A stretch of 5,038 nt of DNA, from contig CALJEW010000238.1 of the NCBI GenBank assembly GCA_938074585.1, positions 1-5,038 of the forward strand. The letters run 5' to 3'. Below, piece after piece: positions 1 through 5,038 of the stretch (position 1 is its first letter; each line of letters opens with the position of its first letter). This stretch comes from an uncultured Rhodospirillales bacterium. GTDB lineage: Bacteria > Pseudomonadota > Alphaproteobacteria > Rhodospirillales > Casp-alpha2. The position numbers were made by a program, and so were the translations under genes. The notes beneath the pieces were generated by a model. The model made no database searches and was not told the DNA's origin. It was given only the letters and a program-made list of their open reading frames with translations.

Positions 1-1
1 C

Positions 2-745
2 GATATTGCCAACTTTTTACTTAAGGCCCGTAACGATCACGTTCAATGGAACGTGGGGAGCACCCCGCCGCTCGAAAATTTAGATGATGTGTATGCCGTT
101 CAAGATTTAATCACGAGCAAATTAGGAGCCGATATTCGAGCATGGAAAACGTCTCCACTGGATGATGGTTCTGCCTTTGCCGGGCCGATTTATGCCACCG
201 ATATTTTTGAATCAGGAGCCAGAATCCCAGCTTCAAAATTCCATCTGATCGGTATTGAAGGCGAAATTGCGTTTCGCATAAACCGCGATTTACCCGCCCA
301 AGATCAGCCTTACACGCGCGATGATATTCAGGCATCTATCGCTGAAATGATTCCACTGATCGAGCTTGTTGATACTCGCATGGTAGATGGCATGGAACAA
401 GATGCCACATTTAAAATGGCGGATAATCAGTCGAATTACGGAATTGTGATTGGTGCTGCGTCATCTAAAAACTGGAACGATGTAAACGCAACAAAAACTG
501 AAGTTCATTTGACCGTAAATGGTCAAAGTTTATTTTCAGGCACCAGCTCAAGCCCCATTGCCGATATGTTTGATTTAATGGCAGGTACAGCAAACAGCTG
601 CGCTAAATATGACCGCCCGGTTCGTGCAGGCGATATCATTACAACCGGTTCTTGTACTGGAATTGCATTTATTGAGCCCGGATCGAACGTGGTTTTGGAT
701 TTTCTTGAGATTGGGCGGGTTGAAGTTTCATTCCCGCAATCCTAA
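2..745 (+). CDS. 2-keto-4-pentenoate hydratase-like protein (FAH superfamily), 5' end outside window
   Basis: Likely cytoplasmic, metal-dependent hydratase of the MhpD type, which adds water to 2-hydroxypenta-2,4-dienoate-like products of ring cleavage. The frame is open to the left edge, with 17 codons (DIANFLLKARND...) before the GTG at 53, so the true start probably lies outside; 247 residues are visible against about 260 for the family. Counting from that GTG, the family's active-site pattern is recognisable: W31-K32, D50 in the YATDIF segment, the E69-x-E71 pair in GIEGEIAF, and E104 in PLIELVD. By recalled alignment to E. coli MhpD these are the catalytic Lys and Asp and the three metal-binding Glu. 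The C-terminal half has the usual AGDIITTGSCTG segment. The loop after WK is shorter than in MhpD, so the substrate may differ; a related FAH-fold hydrolase or decarboxylase is the main alternative. An intrinsic terminator follows at 898-925, so this is the last gene of its transcript. Family is secure, substrate is not. Confidence 0.85.
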   Translation, partial: DIANFLLKARNDHVQWNVGSTPPLENLDDVYAVQDLITSKLGADIRAWKTSPLDDGSAFAGPIYATDIFESGARIPASKFHLIGIEGEIAFRINRDLPAQDQPYTRDDIQASIAEMIPLIELVDTRMVDGMEQDATFKMADNQSNYGIVIGAASSKNWNDVNATKTEVHLTVNGQSLFSGTSSSPIADMFDLMAGTANSCAKYDRPVRAGDIITTGSCTGIAFIEPGSNVVLDFLEIGRVEVSFPQS

Positions 746-830
746 CCAGCTCAAGATTGCAATATGCTTTAAAATAAATGACGCAATTTGGTTATTATAC
801 GGCAACATGTTTTCGCTGTTTCGCATAAGT

Positions 831-890
831 CAGAGGATGGTTAACCTGCCCTGCCGCTTACCCCCAGGCACCATCTGACAGGCTCCCTGT
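831..890 (+). other. Structured 3' UTR or possible small RNA
   Basis: Between the hydratase stop and the terminator lie two further potential stems. GATGGT (836-841) can pair with ACCATC (870-875), enclosing a C-rich segment in which CCTG and CAGG can also pair. ACAGG (878-882) can pair with CCTGT (886-890) across a 3-nt loop. Together with the terminator hairpin they make three consecutive stems ending in a U-run. An A+T-rich stretch containing TTATTATAC (792-800) could be a -10 region, but I see no good -35. It could simply be a folded 3' UTR. I recognise no known RNA family here. Confidence 0.2.
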
Positions 891-897
891 AAAACTC

Positions 898-925
898 GCC
901 GGACCTAAATGGTCTGGCTTTTTTT
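898..925 (+). terminator. Intrinsic terminator after the hydratase gene, possibly bidirectional
   Basis: GCCGGACC (898-905) pairs with GGTCTGGC (911-918) in an 8-bp stem with one G-U pair and a 5-nt loop (TAAAT), followed directly by seven T residues (919-925). On the opposite strand the same stem is followed by GAGTTTT, so it may also end the convergent SDR transcript, whose stop codon is about 27 bases away. Confidence 0.85.
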
Positions 926-951
926 GTGTTTTTTACAACAAAGGCAAAATG

Positions 952-1707
952 TTATCCACGCCCGACAAAAGGCATGTTTGTAGCCATAATTGTCATGTTC
1001 AAAATATTCGCATCCAGCGGCAGGCCCGCCATATGAACGACGGTATTCCCAACGTGATCTACGTCCATGACCGGTTCAGGTTTGATTGTTAAATCAGCCT
1101 GTGGGACACCATCAACCATACGCGCCGCCATCGGTGTTAAAGCGTTACCAATGTCGATTTGACCACAAGCAATATTAAACTGTCGACCGTCGAGAGCGAT
1201 GGTTTTGGTTAAGCCGGAAACGCCATGTTTGGTTGATGTATACGGTGCAGAACCGGGGCGTGGGGTGTGAGCTGAAATAGAGCCATTGTTAATAATGCGT
1301 CCACCCTGAGGAGATTGTTCGCGCATCATGTTAAACGCCGCGTGAGCCGTTAAAAACACGCCTGACAGGTTGACATCAACAACAGATTTCCATTGATCAA
1401 AGGTCAGGTCACCAAACGTCATACTCGGCACATTTATGCCTGCATTATTGAAAACAACATCAAGTCGCCCATAAGTTTCCTTGATTTTCGCAAAAAGCGC
1501 TGCAACAGAATCTGGGTCGCCCACATCAGCAGGAACAGCTAGTGTTCGATCCGGTGTGTTCGCTAGTTCCAATGTTTCGTACAACGGATCCGCGCGGCGT
1601 CCCGTAACAATAACTGTATAACCAGCTTTAATCAGCGCCTGAGCCGCTGAACGCCCAACCCCAGAACCACCACCTGTTACCAATGTAATTTTACCTTCTT
1701 TGCTCAC
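952..1707 (-). CDS. SDR family NAD(P)-dependent oxidoreductase
   Basis: Classical short-chain dehydrogenase/reductase, 251 residues, the normal size, predicted to interconvert an alcohol and a ketone using NAD(P)(H) in the cytoplasm. Seen in order: cofactor motif TGGGSGVG (11-18), R37-R38 after the second strand (basic residues there often favour NADP(H)), D61 in the ADV segment, NNAG (87-90), and a catalytic tetrad of N113, S143, Y156 and K160 (YTSTK). The usual PG after the sixth strand is replaced by CGQIDIGNA (181-189), which I recall from a subgroup of bacterial SDRs. The start is GTG at 1707: AGGGG lies 7 bases upstream at 1719-1715, whereas the ATG at 1714-1712 is out of frame. It stands alone, converging with the hydratase and diverging from the lysE stub. 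A shared pathway with the hydratase is possible, but no substrate is indicated. Confidence 0.92.
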   Translation of the reverse strand: MSKEGKITLVTGGGSGVGRSAAQALIKAGYTVIVTGRRADPLYETLELANTPDRTLAVPADVGDPDSVAALFAKIKETYGRLDVVFNNAGINVPSMTFGDLTFDQWKSVVDVNLSGVFLTAHAAFNMMREQSPQGGRIINNGSISAHTPRPGSAPYTSTKHGVSGLTKTIALDGRQFNIACGQIDIGNALTPMAARMVDGVPQADLTIKPEPVMDVDHVGNTVVHMAGLPLDANILNMTIMATNMPFVGRG

Positions 1708-1752
1708 AATTCATCCCCTGTTTGACTGAAAAAATTTGAATATAGGCTAATA

Positions 1753-1781
1753 TTTAGATAGATGCCTGCGCCGGATTGCAA
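1753..1781 (-). promoter_or_regulatory. Possible promoter of the SDR gene
   Basis: Reading the minus strand, TTGCAA (1781-1776) and TCTAAA (1758-1753) are separated by 17 bases, matching -35/-10 spacing with 4 of 6 matches in the -10. This would give a leader of about 40 bases before the GTG start. TTGCAA is its own reverse complement, so it could also serve as a -35 for the plus-strand lysE stub, but the matching -10 (TGTATG, 1799-1804) is poor. Consensus matching only. Confidence 0.3.
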
Positions 1782-1798
1782 CCCCTATCGGCCCCTAT
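1782..1798. repeat. Tandem direct repeat CCCCTAT, 10-bp phased
   Basis: Two identical copies of CCCCTAT (1782-1788 and 1792-1798) are separated by CGG, giving a 10-bp repeat period, about one helical turn. They lie in the divergent intergenic region, immediately upstream of the putative minus-strand -35 and inside the putative plus-strand spacer. Such phased repeats are often bound by a transcription factor on one face of the DNA. No regulator gene is present in the window to pair with it. Confidence 0.45.
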
Positions 1799-1824
1799 TG
1801 TATGCCTGAGGAAAGACCAACTAA

Positions 1825-2007
1825 ATGTTCATGATAGAACCAGAGCTATACATTAATTTTGTGCTGGCAACCGCTGTCCTCATTATAGTCCCTGGCCCCA
1901 TCGTTACTTTCACGATAGTCAACAGTTTGGCTAATGGCACTAGACAAGGATTGAGAACGGGATTAACACTAGTTTATTCCACGAATACTAAAATAACGCC
2001 TCTATAA
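1825..2007 (+). pseudogene. Truncated LysE/RhtB family amino-acid exporter, N-terminal stub
   Basis: The first roughly 48 residues resemble the start of LysE/RhtB exporters: a short polar N-terminus, a hydrophobic first helix (FVLATAVLIIVPGP, 12-25) with the family's PGP at its end, then TFTIVNSLANGTRQGLRTGLT. Intact proteins have about 200 residues and five or six membrane helices. Here similarity stops near position 1970, and the frame adds about a dozen unrelated residues (LVYSTNTKITPL) before a TAA that overlaps the tail of the convergent RraA-like gene. The ATG at 1825 has a GAGG at 1808-1811, 13 bases upstream and rather far; Met3 is another possible start. No other frame continues the exporter, because the downstream DNA is the RraA-like gene. 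The 3' part was therefore lost by deletion or recombination. A 60-residue product could not transport. Confidence 0.75.
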
Positions 2008-2736
2008 ATCCGGCTCGCCATCTTTAATCCACGTTTGATAATCAGCTTTGGTTTGGTCGTTCGGCGGATAGGTTCCATGGGCTGGCGCACCTTTCGATAC
2101 TTTCATTTTGGCAAAGCGCTCGAACCGTTCTTGCTCGACCCCATCCCGAGCCACATCAGCAGCTAAGTATTTAGGAACTACAACAACTCCATCACTATCG
2201 GCAACGATAATATCGCCTGGAACAACTGAGATTCCACCGCAACCAATTGTGCATTGTACTTCAGCTGGTGCGTGCCCAACCAAACTTGCGGGCCCCGCAG
2301 CGCCTGCGCCATACATGCTAAATCCGGATGACTTGCATTCTTCCAAATCCCGAATGCCGCCATCGGTAATTAATCCAGCAACGCCACGGACTTTTAAGCG
2401 CTCGATTAAAATATCACCCAGCACAGCAATATCATCCCGGCCGCGCCCATCAACAACCAACACAGCACCTTCCGTGGTCTCTTCAATGGCCCGACGTTGC
2501 GCGTTGTTGGGGCTCGATAAATTTTCTAAGGAAACCAAGTCTTCCCGGTACGGTACAAACCGCAGTGTATAAGCTGGCGCAACAATCCGCTTAGCTGGAG
2601 TATTTAAAGGCAACACCCCAGCCATCCACGTATTACGAATACCCTTTTTAAGAAGCTGCATAGTGACGGTTGCGACACTTATAGACATTAAGCCATCGCG
2701 TGTTTGTTGATCCATTCTCTTATATGCTCGTCCCAT
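2002..2736 (-). CDS. RraA/HMG-aldolase family protein, probable class II pyruvate aldolase
   Basis: Member of the RraA-like fold, 244 residues. The family includes the RNase E inhibitor RraA and the divalent-metal 4-hydroxy-4-methyl-2-oxoglutarate/oxaloacetate aldolases that release pyruvate. It carries the enzymatic signature: G107-D108, then G121-L-I-T-D-G-G-I-R129-D130, where Arg binds substrate and Asp the metal, and the typical VVPGDIIVADSDGVVVVP segment (171-188). It is longer than E. coli RraA (about 160), with extra N-terminal and C-terminal portions (YPPNDQTKADYQTW near 223-236) typical of a longer alphaproteobacterial subgroup often misnamed ribonuclease regulator. The ATG overlaps the LLM gene's TAA by one base (TAATG) without a clear Shine-Dalgarno, pointing to translational coupling; Met8 is an alternative start. 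Its TAG at 2004-2002 overlaps the end of the lysE stub. No convincing terminator is visible downstream. Aldolase activity is inferred; the substrate is unknown. Confidence 0.9.
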   Translation of the reverse strand: MGRAYKRMDQQTRDGLMSISVATVTMQLLKKGIRNTWMAGVLPLNTPAKRIVAPAYTLRFVPYREDLVSLENLSSPNNAQRRAIEETTEGAVLVVDGRGRDDIAVLGDILIERLKVRGVAGLITDGGIRDLEECKSSGFSMYGAGAAGPASLVGHAPAEVQCTIGCGGISVVPGDIIVADSDGVVVVPKYLAADVARDGVEQERFERFAKMKVSKGAPAHGTYPPNDQTKADYQTWIKDGEPDL

Positions 2737-3836
2737 TATTTAAGTGAAGTTTTCATGTGTTGTCCAAGTTTTGGCGCTACATTTTTGGCTAGCGTCGTCA
2801 TTGAGGTTCGCCATAATTCTGGATCATCTGATACATCGTGCCCGGTGATCATCAACGTTCCAAAATGCCCAACAACATCGTGAAACGCAACCAACTGGTC
2901 CAAAACCTCATCTTCAGTCCCCAAAATGACTAATTTTTTGGCAAGTTCCATGGCTTCTGCGCGCTCAGACTGTTCGTCGTGCGGGCCAGAAGCGCTACCT
3001 TCAGCCAGTTTACGGTGGGTGTTTAAATAATAATAATAATCTGTGAAAACACCGTTGGGATCGTTGACGATGTCTTTGGCTTGTTGGCTCGTTTCTGTTA
3101 TCAACACGGATCGCCCAACACGCCAAATATCTTGATCAATAGGCGTTCCTAATTTTTCAGCCTCATCCACATAGGTTGGCCAATGGGTGGCAACATCTGC
3201 CGCTGGAATGAAGTTACCCGACAATGGAATCCAGCCGCGTCCACCTGCCAGACGGGCCAATCCAGATCGAGGGCCACGCAACGAAATGGCAATTTGCGGA
3301 TGTGGTGTTTGATAAGGCCGGATCATTTGCCCAACACCAATTTCAGGGATCACATAATCGTCAATCGCAAACTGCCATGTCTCTCCTTTATGGCGGATCG
3401 GGGGCTCTTCTTGCCAAAGACGCAATATTGCATCAATAGATTCGACCATAGCGCGCCCACGCGCCGGATGATCTAAGTTATCAAAAATTTCCCAATCGCT
3501 TGAAAGCCCGCCAGAGCCAATGCCAAAAATCACCCGCCCCCGGGACAATTGATCCAACAAGGCAACGTGGGCTGCGACCACCGCCGGATGCTGTTGCGGC
3601 AAACAAATGACGCCGGATCCAAACATTATGTTCGGGGCCGCATCAACAAGGGATGCATTGAAGATCAATGGCGATGAAATGGGCTCACCAACTGATGTAA
3701 AATGTTCCCCCATCCACGCTTCTGAAAAGCCCAGTTGATCCGCCAAAATAACTAATTCACGGTCTTCTTGTAAAGCATCCGTCAAGATTCGGTCAGGTAG
3801 ATGCACAGGCATCGAAAAAAGGCCAATCTTGAGCAT
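2736..3836 (-). CDS. LLM class flavin-dependent oxidoreductase (luciferase-like monooxygenase)
   Basis: TIM-barrel flavin monooxygenase of the bacterial luciferase family, 366 residues, full length. These cytoplasmic enzymes use reduced FMN (or F420 in some groups) and oxygen to oxidise organic substrates. Recognisable features are the N-terminal strand KIGLFSMP (3-10), W41-M-G-E44-H45-F46 matching the family's EHH/EHF signature, QQHP (81-84), LSRGRVIFGIGSGG (97-110) in the flavin-phosphate region, RPYQTPHPQIA (173-183), and GRGWIPLS (199-206). The start ATG at 3836 has AGGAA at 3847-3843, 6 bases upstream. It is the first gene of an operon with the RraA-like gene (TAATG junction). No flavin reductase is encoded in the window, so a partner must come from elsewhere. 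The pairing with an aldolase suggests oxygenation followed by C-C cleavage in catabolism, but this is inference. The five TAT/TAC codons near 3029-3043 are just a local tyrosine run. Confidence 0.93.
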   Translation of the reverse strand: MLKIGLFSMPVHLPDRILTDALQEDRELVILADQLGFSEAWMGEHFTSVGEPISSPLIFNASLVDAAPNIMFGSGVICLPQQHPAVVAAHVALLDQLSRGRVIFGIGSGGLSSDWEIFDNLDHPARGRAMVESIDAILRLWQEEPPIRHKGETWQFAIDDYVIPEIGVGQMIRPYQTPHPQIAISLRGPRSGLARLAGGRGWIPLSGNFIPAADVATHWPTYVDEAEKLGTPIDQDIWRVGRSVLITETSQQAKDIVNDPNGVFTDYYYYLNTHRKLAEGSASGPHDEQSERAEAMELAKKLVILGTEDEVLDQLVAFHDVVGHFGTLMITGHDVSDDPELWRTSMTTLAKNVAPKLGQHMKTSLK

Positions 3837-3927
3837 TATTGATTCCTAAAAAAGTGCGTGATACAAAAATAAAATAAATAGTAACATTGCTTAACCCCCA
3901 AATCCATGACCTACAGGAGAAAAACCG

Positions 3928-4311
3928 ATGTTAGGCGAATTTAAAGATGGTTTCTAATGTGACGAAGTTACGTACACGGTTTATGGAGCACCATTGTGAG
4001 TTGGCTATTGCCAATGTAACAATTGCCAAAAGTTTAGCGGTGCCCCCCATGCAACCAACATGGTCGTTGATCGTGCATCACTAGACGTAAAAGGCTCGAT
4101 GAGTATTTACGAATATAGCGCAGATAGCGGCAACCAAATGAAGCGCCACTTTTTTGGTAAATGCGGGTCACCTATTTATGGGGAAAGCAGCTGCAATGAA
4201 GTTTTGGTTGTTATTCGTGTTGGCTCCCTTGATGAGCCCAGAAACGTCACACCAAGCAATGTAATTTACACCAATAGCACTGTGCATTGGGACTACATGG
4301 AAACCGACTGA
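3928..4311 (+). pseudogene. GFA family (CENP-V/GFA zinc fold) gene inactivated by two in-frame stops
   Basis: GFA proteins are small zinc proteins named for the glutathione-dependent formaldehyde-activating enzyme; many paralogues have no known role. The frame runs 128 codons, family-like length, from ATG 3928 with a strong AGGAGA at 3914-3919, to TGA 4309. It is interrupted by TAA at 3955 and TGA at 3997 but has no frameshift. Reading through, the family pattern is clear: FKDGF*CDEVTYTVYGAPL*VGY, then CQCNNCQKFSGAPHAT with the CxCxxC zinc motif, then HFFGKCGSPIY and VVIRVGSLDEP. Two conserved cysteines are Phe: TTC at 3952 (first Cys of CxC) and TTT at 4153 (first Cys of FCxxCG). Each is one G-to-T change from Cys. 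By recalled GFA structure these two belong to the same four-cysteine site. An 83-residue piece could start at ATG 4060, but it has no Shine-Dalgarno and lacks CxCxxC. The intact ribosome site and frame suggest recent inactivation. Confidence 0.85.
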
Positions 4312-4466
4312 ACATATTCCCTGGAATGATAAAGCGTCAGAATATAACTACGCATTTATTGGAAAATAAGAGATTGGCATGATCTCACTTGACGAGAGAG
4401 ACCGCGTCCGATAACGTTTTACATTATGATAAATACAACATTAAAGCTTGCGCTCTCACTTATATA

Positions 4467-4489
4467 CCCGGCGCCTTAATGACGCCGGG
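4467..4489 (+). other. GC-rich hairpin in the leuA upstream region
   Basis: CCCGGCG (4467-4473) pairs perfectly with CGCCGGG (4483-4489) around a 9-base loop. Downstream there is only ACGTTTG, with three T residues, so it is a poor intrinsic terminator. It could be a weak terminator for the decayed GFA unit or a leader RNA stem. Its GGCGCC (4470-4475) is self-complementary and could also pair with GGCGCC at 4639-4644, but no function can be read from that alone. Confidence 0.4.
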
Positions 4490-4531
4490 ACGTTTGTGCC
4501 TGATTGTTGTTCCCTATATTCGAGTTTTATC

Positions 4532-4639
4532 ATGAGTATCCAAAAAAATAGAGTTGAGCCTGTTACATTACATGCCTTTGCGTGCCTTCTTGGTATGCAA
4601 CTTTTTGGTCTCCGACTTATCATCGACTGCCGGACCTAG
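4532..4639 (+). CDS. Possible Leu-rich leader peptide of leuA
   Basis: A 35-codon ORF starts at ATG 4532 and ends at TAG 4637, 91 bases before leuA. Residues 13-29 (LHAFACLLGMQLFGLRL) contain six leucines, followed by Ile30-Ile31. This is the kind of content expected of a peptide whose translation senses leucine or branched-chain amino-acid supply, as LeuL does in enteric bacteria. The leucines are scattered, not consecutive as in enteric LeuL. The ribosome site is weak (GAG at 4522-4524). The frame is also open upstream to ATG 4448, but that extension looks unremarkable and contains a hairpin. The stop codon lies in the loop of the next hairpin, a useful geometry for coupling translation to folding. 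A hydrophobic short ORF could arise by chance, so this is a candidate only. Confidence 0.3.
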   Translation: MSIQKNRVEPVTLHAFACLLGMQLFGLRLIIDCRT

Positions 4640-4657
4640 GCGCCCAGCCGGTAGTCG
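4624..4657 (+). promoter_or_regulatory. Strong leader hairpin overlapping the short ORF's stop codon
   Basis: CGACTGCCGG (4624-4633) pairs with CCGGTAGTCG (4648-4657): ten pairs including one G-U, with a 14-base loop that holds the TAG stop. No U-run follows, so it is not a simple intrinsic terminator. Part of the loop, AGGCGC (4638-4643), is complementary to GCGCCT (4696-4701), the 5' side of the hairpin next to the leuA ribosome site. A ribosome on the short ORF would open the 5' arm, so alternative pairings are conceivable. Confidence 0.5.
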
Positions 4658-4693
4658 TATTAACGTCGCCCCAATGATAATACATTTCAAATT

Positions 4694-4714
4694 GTGCGCC
4701 TCAATTGAGCGCAC
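4694..4714 (+). promoter_or_regulatory. Near-palindromic hairpin just before the leuA ribosome-binding site
   Basis: GTGCG (4694-4698) pairs with CGCAC (4710-4714), and the perfect palindrome CTCAATTGAG (4700-4709) extends the stem, leaving one bulged C at 4699. It ends two bases before the AAGGAG Shine-Dalgarno. As RNA it could limit ribosome access; as DNA the symmetry would also suit a dimeric repressor. No T-run follows, so it is not a terminator. Confidence 0.5.
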
Positions 4715-4716
4715 TT

Positions 4717-4722
4717 AAGGAG
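4717..4722 (+). promoter_or_regulatory. leuA Shine-Dalgarno sequence
   Basis: AAGGAG is followed by 8 bases (AAAACAAA) and then ATG at 4731. This strong, well-spaced site fixes the leuA start. Confidence 0.85.
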
Positions 4723-4730
4723 AAAACAAA

Positions 4731-5038
4731 ATGACTAGCATGGATCCACAAGGCCGCTACCCCGCTTTCAAACCCATCGACATTCCAGACCGCCAATGGC
4801 CCAACGCCGTGATTACCAAAGCCCCGATTTGGTGTAGCGTTGATTTGCGCGATGGCAACCAAGCATTGATCGAGCCCATGGGGCTGGACCGTAAAATGCG
4901 GATGTTCAAAAAATTGATCGAGATTGGTTTCAAGGAAATTGAAGTTGGTTTTCCAGCCGCATCACAAACCGATTTTGATTTTATTCGCCAAATCATTGAT
5001 GAAAACTTGATCCCAGATGACCTGACCATTCAAGTTTT
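4731..5038 (+). CDS. leuA: 2-isopropylmalate synthase, N-terminal part (3' end outside window)
   Basis: Catalyses the first committed step of leucine biosynthesis, condensing acetyl-CoA with 3-methyl-2-oxobutanoate (2-ketoisovalerate) to 2-isopropylmalate in the cytoplasm. The window shows 102 codons, the beginning of the DRE-TIM catalytic barrel. Diagnostic pieces are IPDRQWP (18-24), ITKAPIWCSVDLRDGNQALIEPM (28-50) with the family's DLRDGNQ at 38-44, including the catalytic Arg40 and metal-binding Asp41, and KEIEVGFPAASQTDFDF (68-84). The DRQWP/APIWCS N-terminus marks the longer type of LeuA (about 550-570 residues) found in actinobacteria and many proteobacteria. The metal-binding HxH motif and the C-terminal leucine-feedback domain lie beyond the edge. 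The start is ATG 4731 with AAGGAG 8 bases upstream. The structured leader before it may add control at the RNA level. Confidence 0.95.
   Translation, partial: MTSMDPQGRYPAFKPIDIPDRQWPNAVITKAPIWCSVDLRDGNQALIEPMGLDRKMRMFKKLIEIGFKEIEVGFPAASQTDFDFIRQIIDENLIPDDLTIQV

Larger units (their letters stand above)
4312..4730 (+). promoter_or_regulatory. Long leader/intergenic region upstream of leuA
   Basis: These 419 bases hold no conserved gene I recognise. The left third has a small stem, GAGAT (4370-4374) with ATCTC (4382-4386), and A+T-rich promoter-like pieces: TTGACG (4389-4394), TTTACA (4418-4423) and TATGAT (4425-4430). None of them forms a correctly spaced -35/-10 pair, so I do not call a promoter. 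The right two thirds have a GC-rich hairpin, a Leu-rich short ORF, two further hairpins and the leuA ribosome-binding site, listed separately. The length and structure suggest regulation of leuA in its leader. Confidence 0.5.

Noticed and set aside
2108..2572. Plus-strand open frame of 154 codons inside the RraA-like gene
   Set aside because: It is antisense to a well-supported family member, rich in Ser/Pro/Thr as expected of a reverse-frame artefact, and resembles no protein I know.
3027..3043. TAA/AAT microrepeat in the LLM gene
   Set aside because: It is a run of tyrosine codons within the intact reading frame, with no sign of a frameshift or functional repeat.
3183..3476. Overlapping plus-strand open frames inside the LLM gene
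   Set aside because: The antisense strand of a clear luciferase-family gene carries these frames; neither has recognisable domains or a ribosome site.
3955..3999. Stop-codon recoding (selenocysteine or read-through) in the GFA gene
   Set aside because: There are two different stops (TAA and TGA), and TAA is not a known recoding codon in bacteria of this kind. The TGA is not at a usual Cys position, and lost zinc ligands argue for decay.
4580..4606. Hairpin followed by TTTTT inside the Leu-rich short ORF, as an intrinsic terminator
   Set aside because: The 7-bp stem GCGTGCC/GGTATGC needs two G-U pairs, and three other bases (AAC) separate it from the T-run. It is too weak to call.
4757..5029. 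Minus-strand open frame opposite leuA
   Set aside because: It lies entirely within conserved leuA coding sequence and has no protein-family features.
1..5038. tRNA, rRNA, CRISPR array, insertion sequence or phage attachment site
   Set aside because: I saw no cloverleaf, regularly spaced repeat array, transposase fragment or flanking inverted repeats, even around the truncated lysE junction.

Overview
The window looks like a chromosomal stretch from an alphaproteobacterium. The clues are a long-type LeuA whose N-terminus resembles alphaproteobacterial versions, moderate GC content, and a catabolic neighbourhood (FAH-fold hydratase, SDR, RraA-type aldolase, luciferase-like monooxygenase) of the sort common in marine heterotrophs such as SAR116 or Rhodobacterales relatives. 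The lineage is inferred from recalled family resemblance and not from any search.

Layout. (1) Positions 2-745 (+) hold the 3' part of a 2-keto-4-pentenoate hydratase-like gene that enters from the left edge and is followed by a clear intrinsic terminator at 898-925. (2) Positions 952-1707 (-) hold a complete classical SDR dehydrogenase that converges on that terminator. (3) Positions 1708-1824 are a divergent intergenic region with a helically phased direct repeat and a possible promoter. (4) Positions 1825-2007 (+) are the N-terminal stub of a LysE/RhtB exporter, cut off where the next operon ends. (5) Positions 3836-2002 (-) are a two-gene operon: an LLM flavin-dependent monooxygenase followed by an RraA/HMG-aldolase-like protein, joined by a TAATG stop/start overlap. 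(6) Positions 3928-4311 (+) are a full-length but inactivated GFA-family (CENP-V/GFA zinc fold) gene with two in-frame stop codons and two lost zinc-ligand cysteines. (7) Positions 4312-4730 are a long leader region with several hairpins and a Leu-rich 35-codon ORF. (8) From 4731 (+), leuA (2-isopropylmalate synthase) begins and runs off the right edge.

How the genes may work together. Monooxygenase, dehydrogenase, hydratase and aldolase are the usual step types for opening a ring or unsaturated acid and cleaving it to pyruvate plus a second fragment. The four genes could therefore serve one catabolic route, but their substrates cannot be read from the sequence and they are not one operon. 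leuA is a biosynthetic housekeeping gene unrelated to them. The two broken genes (lysE stub and GFA pseudogene) flank the LLM-RraA operon, which suggests a locus undergoing rearrangement and gene decay. I found no convincing novel defence, mobile or CRISPR system. The most interesting signals are the correlated zinc-site loss in the GFA pseudogene and the possible leucine-responsive leader of leuA.
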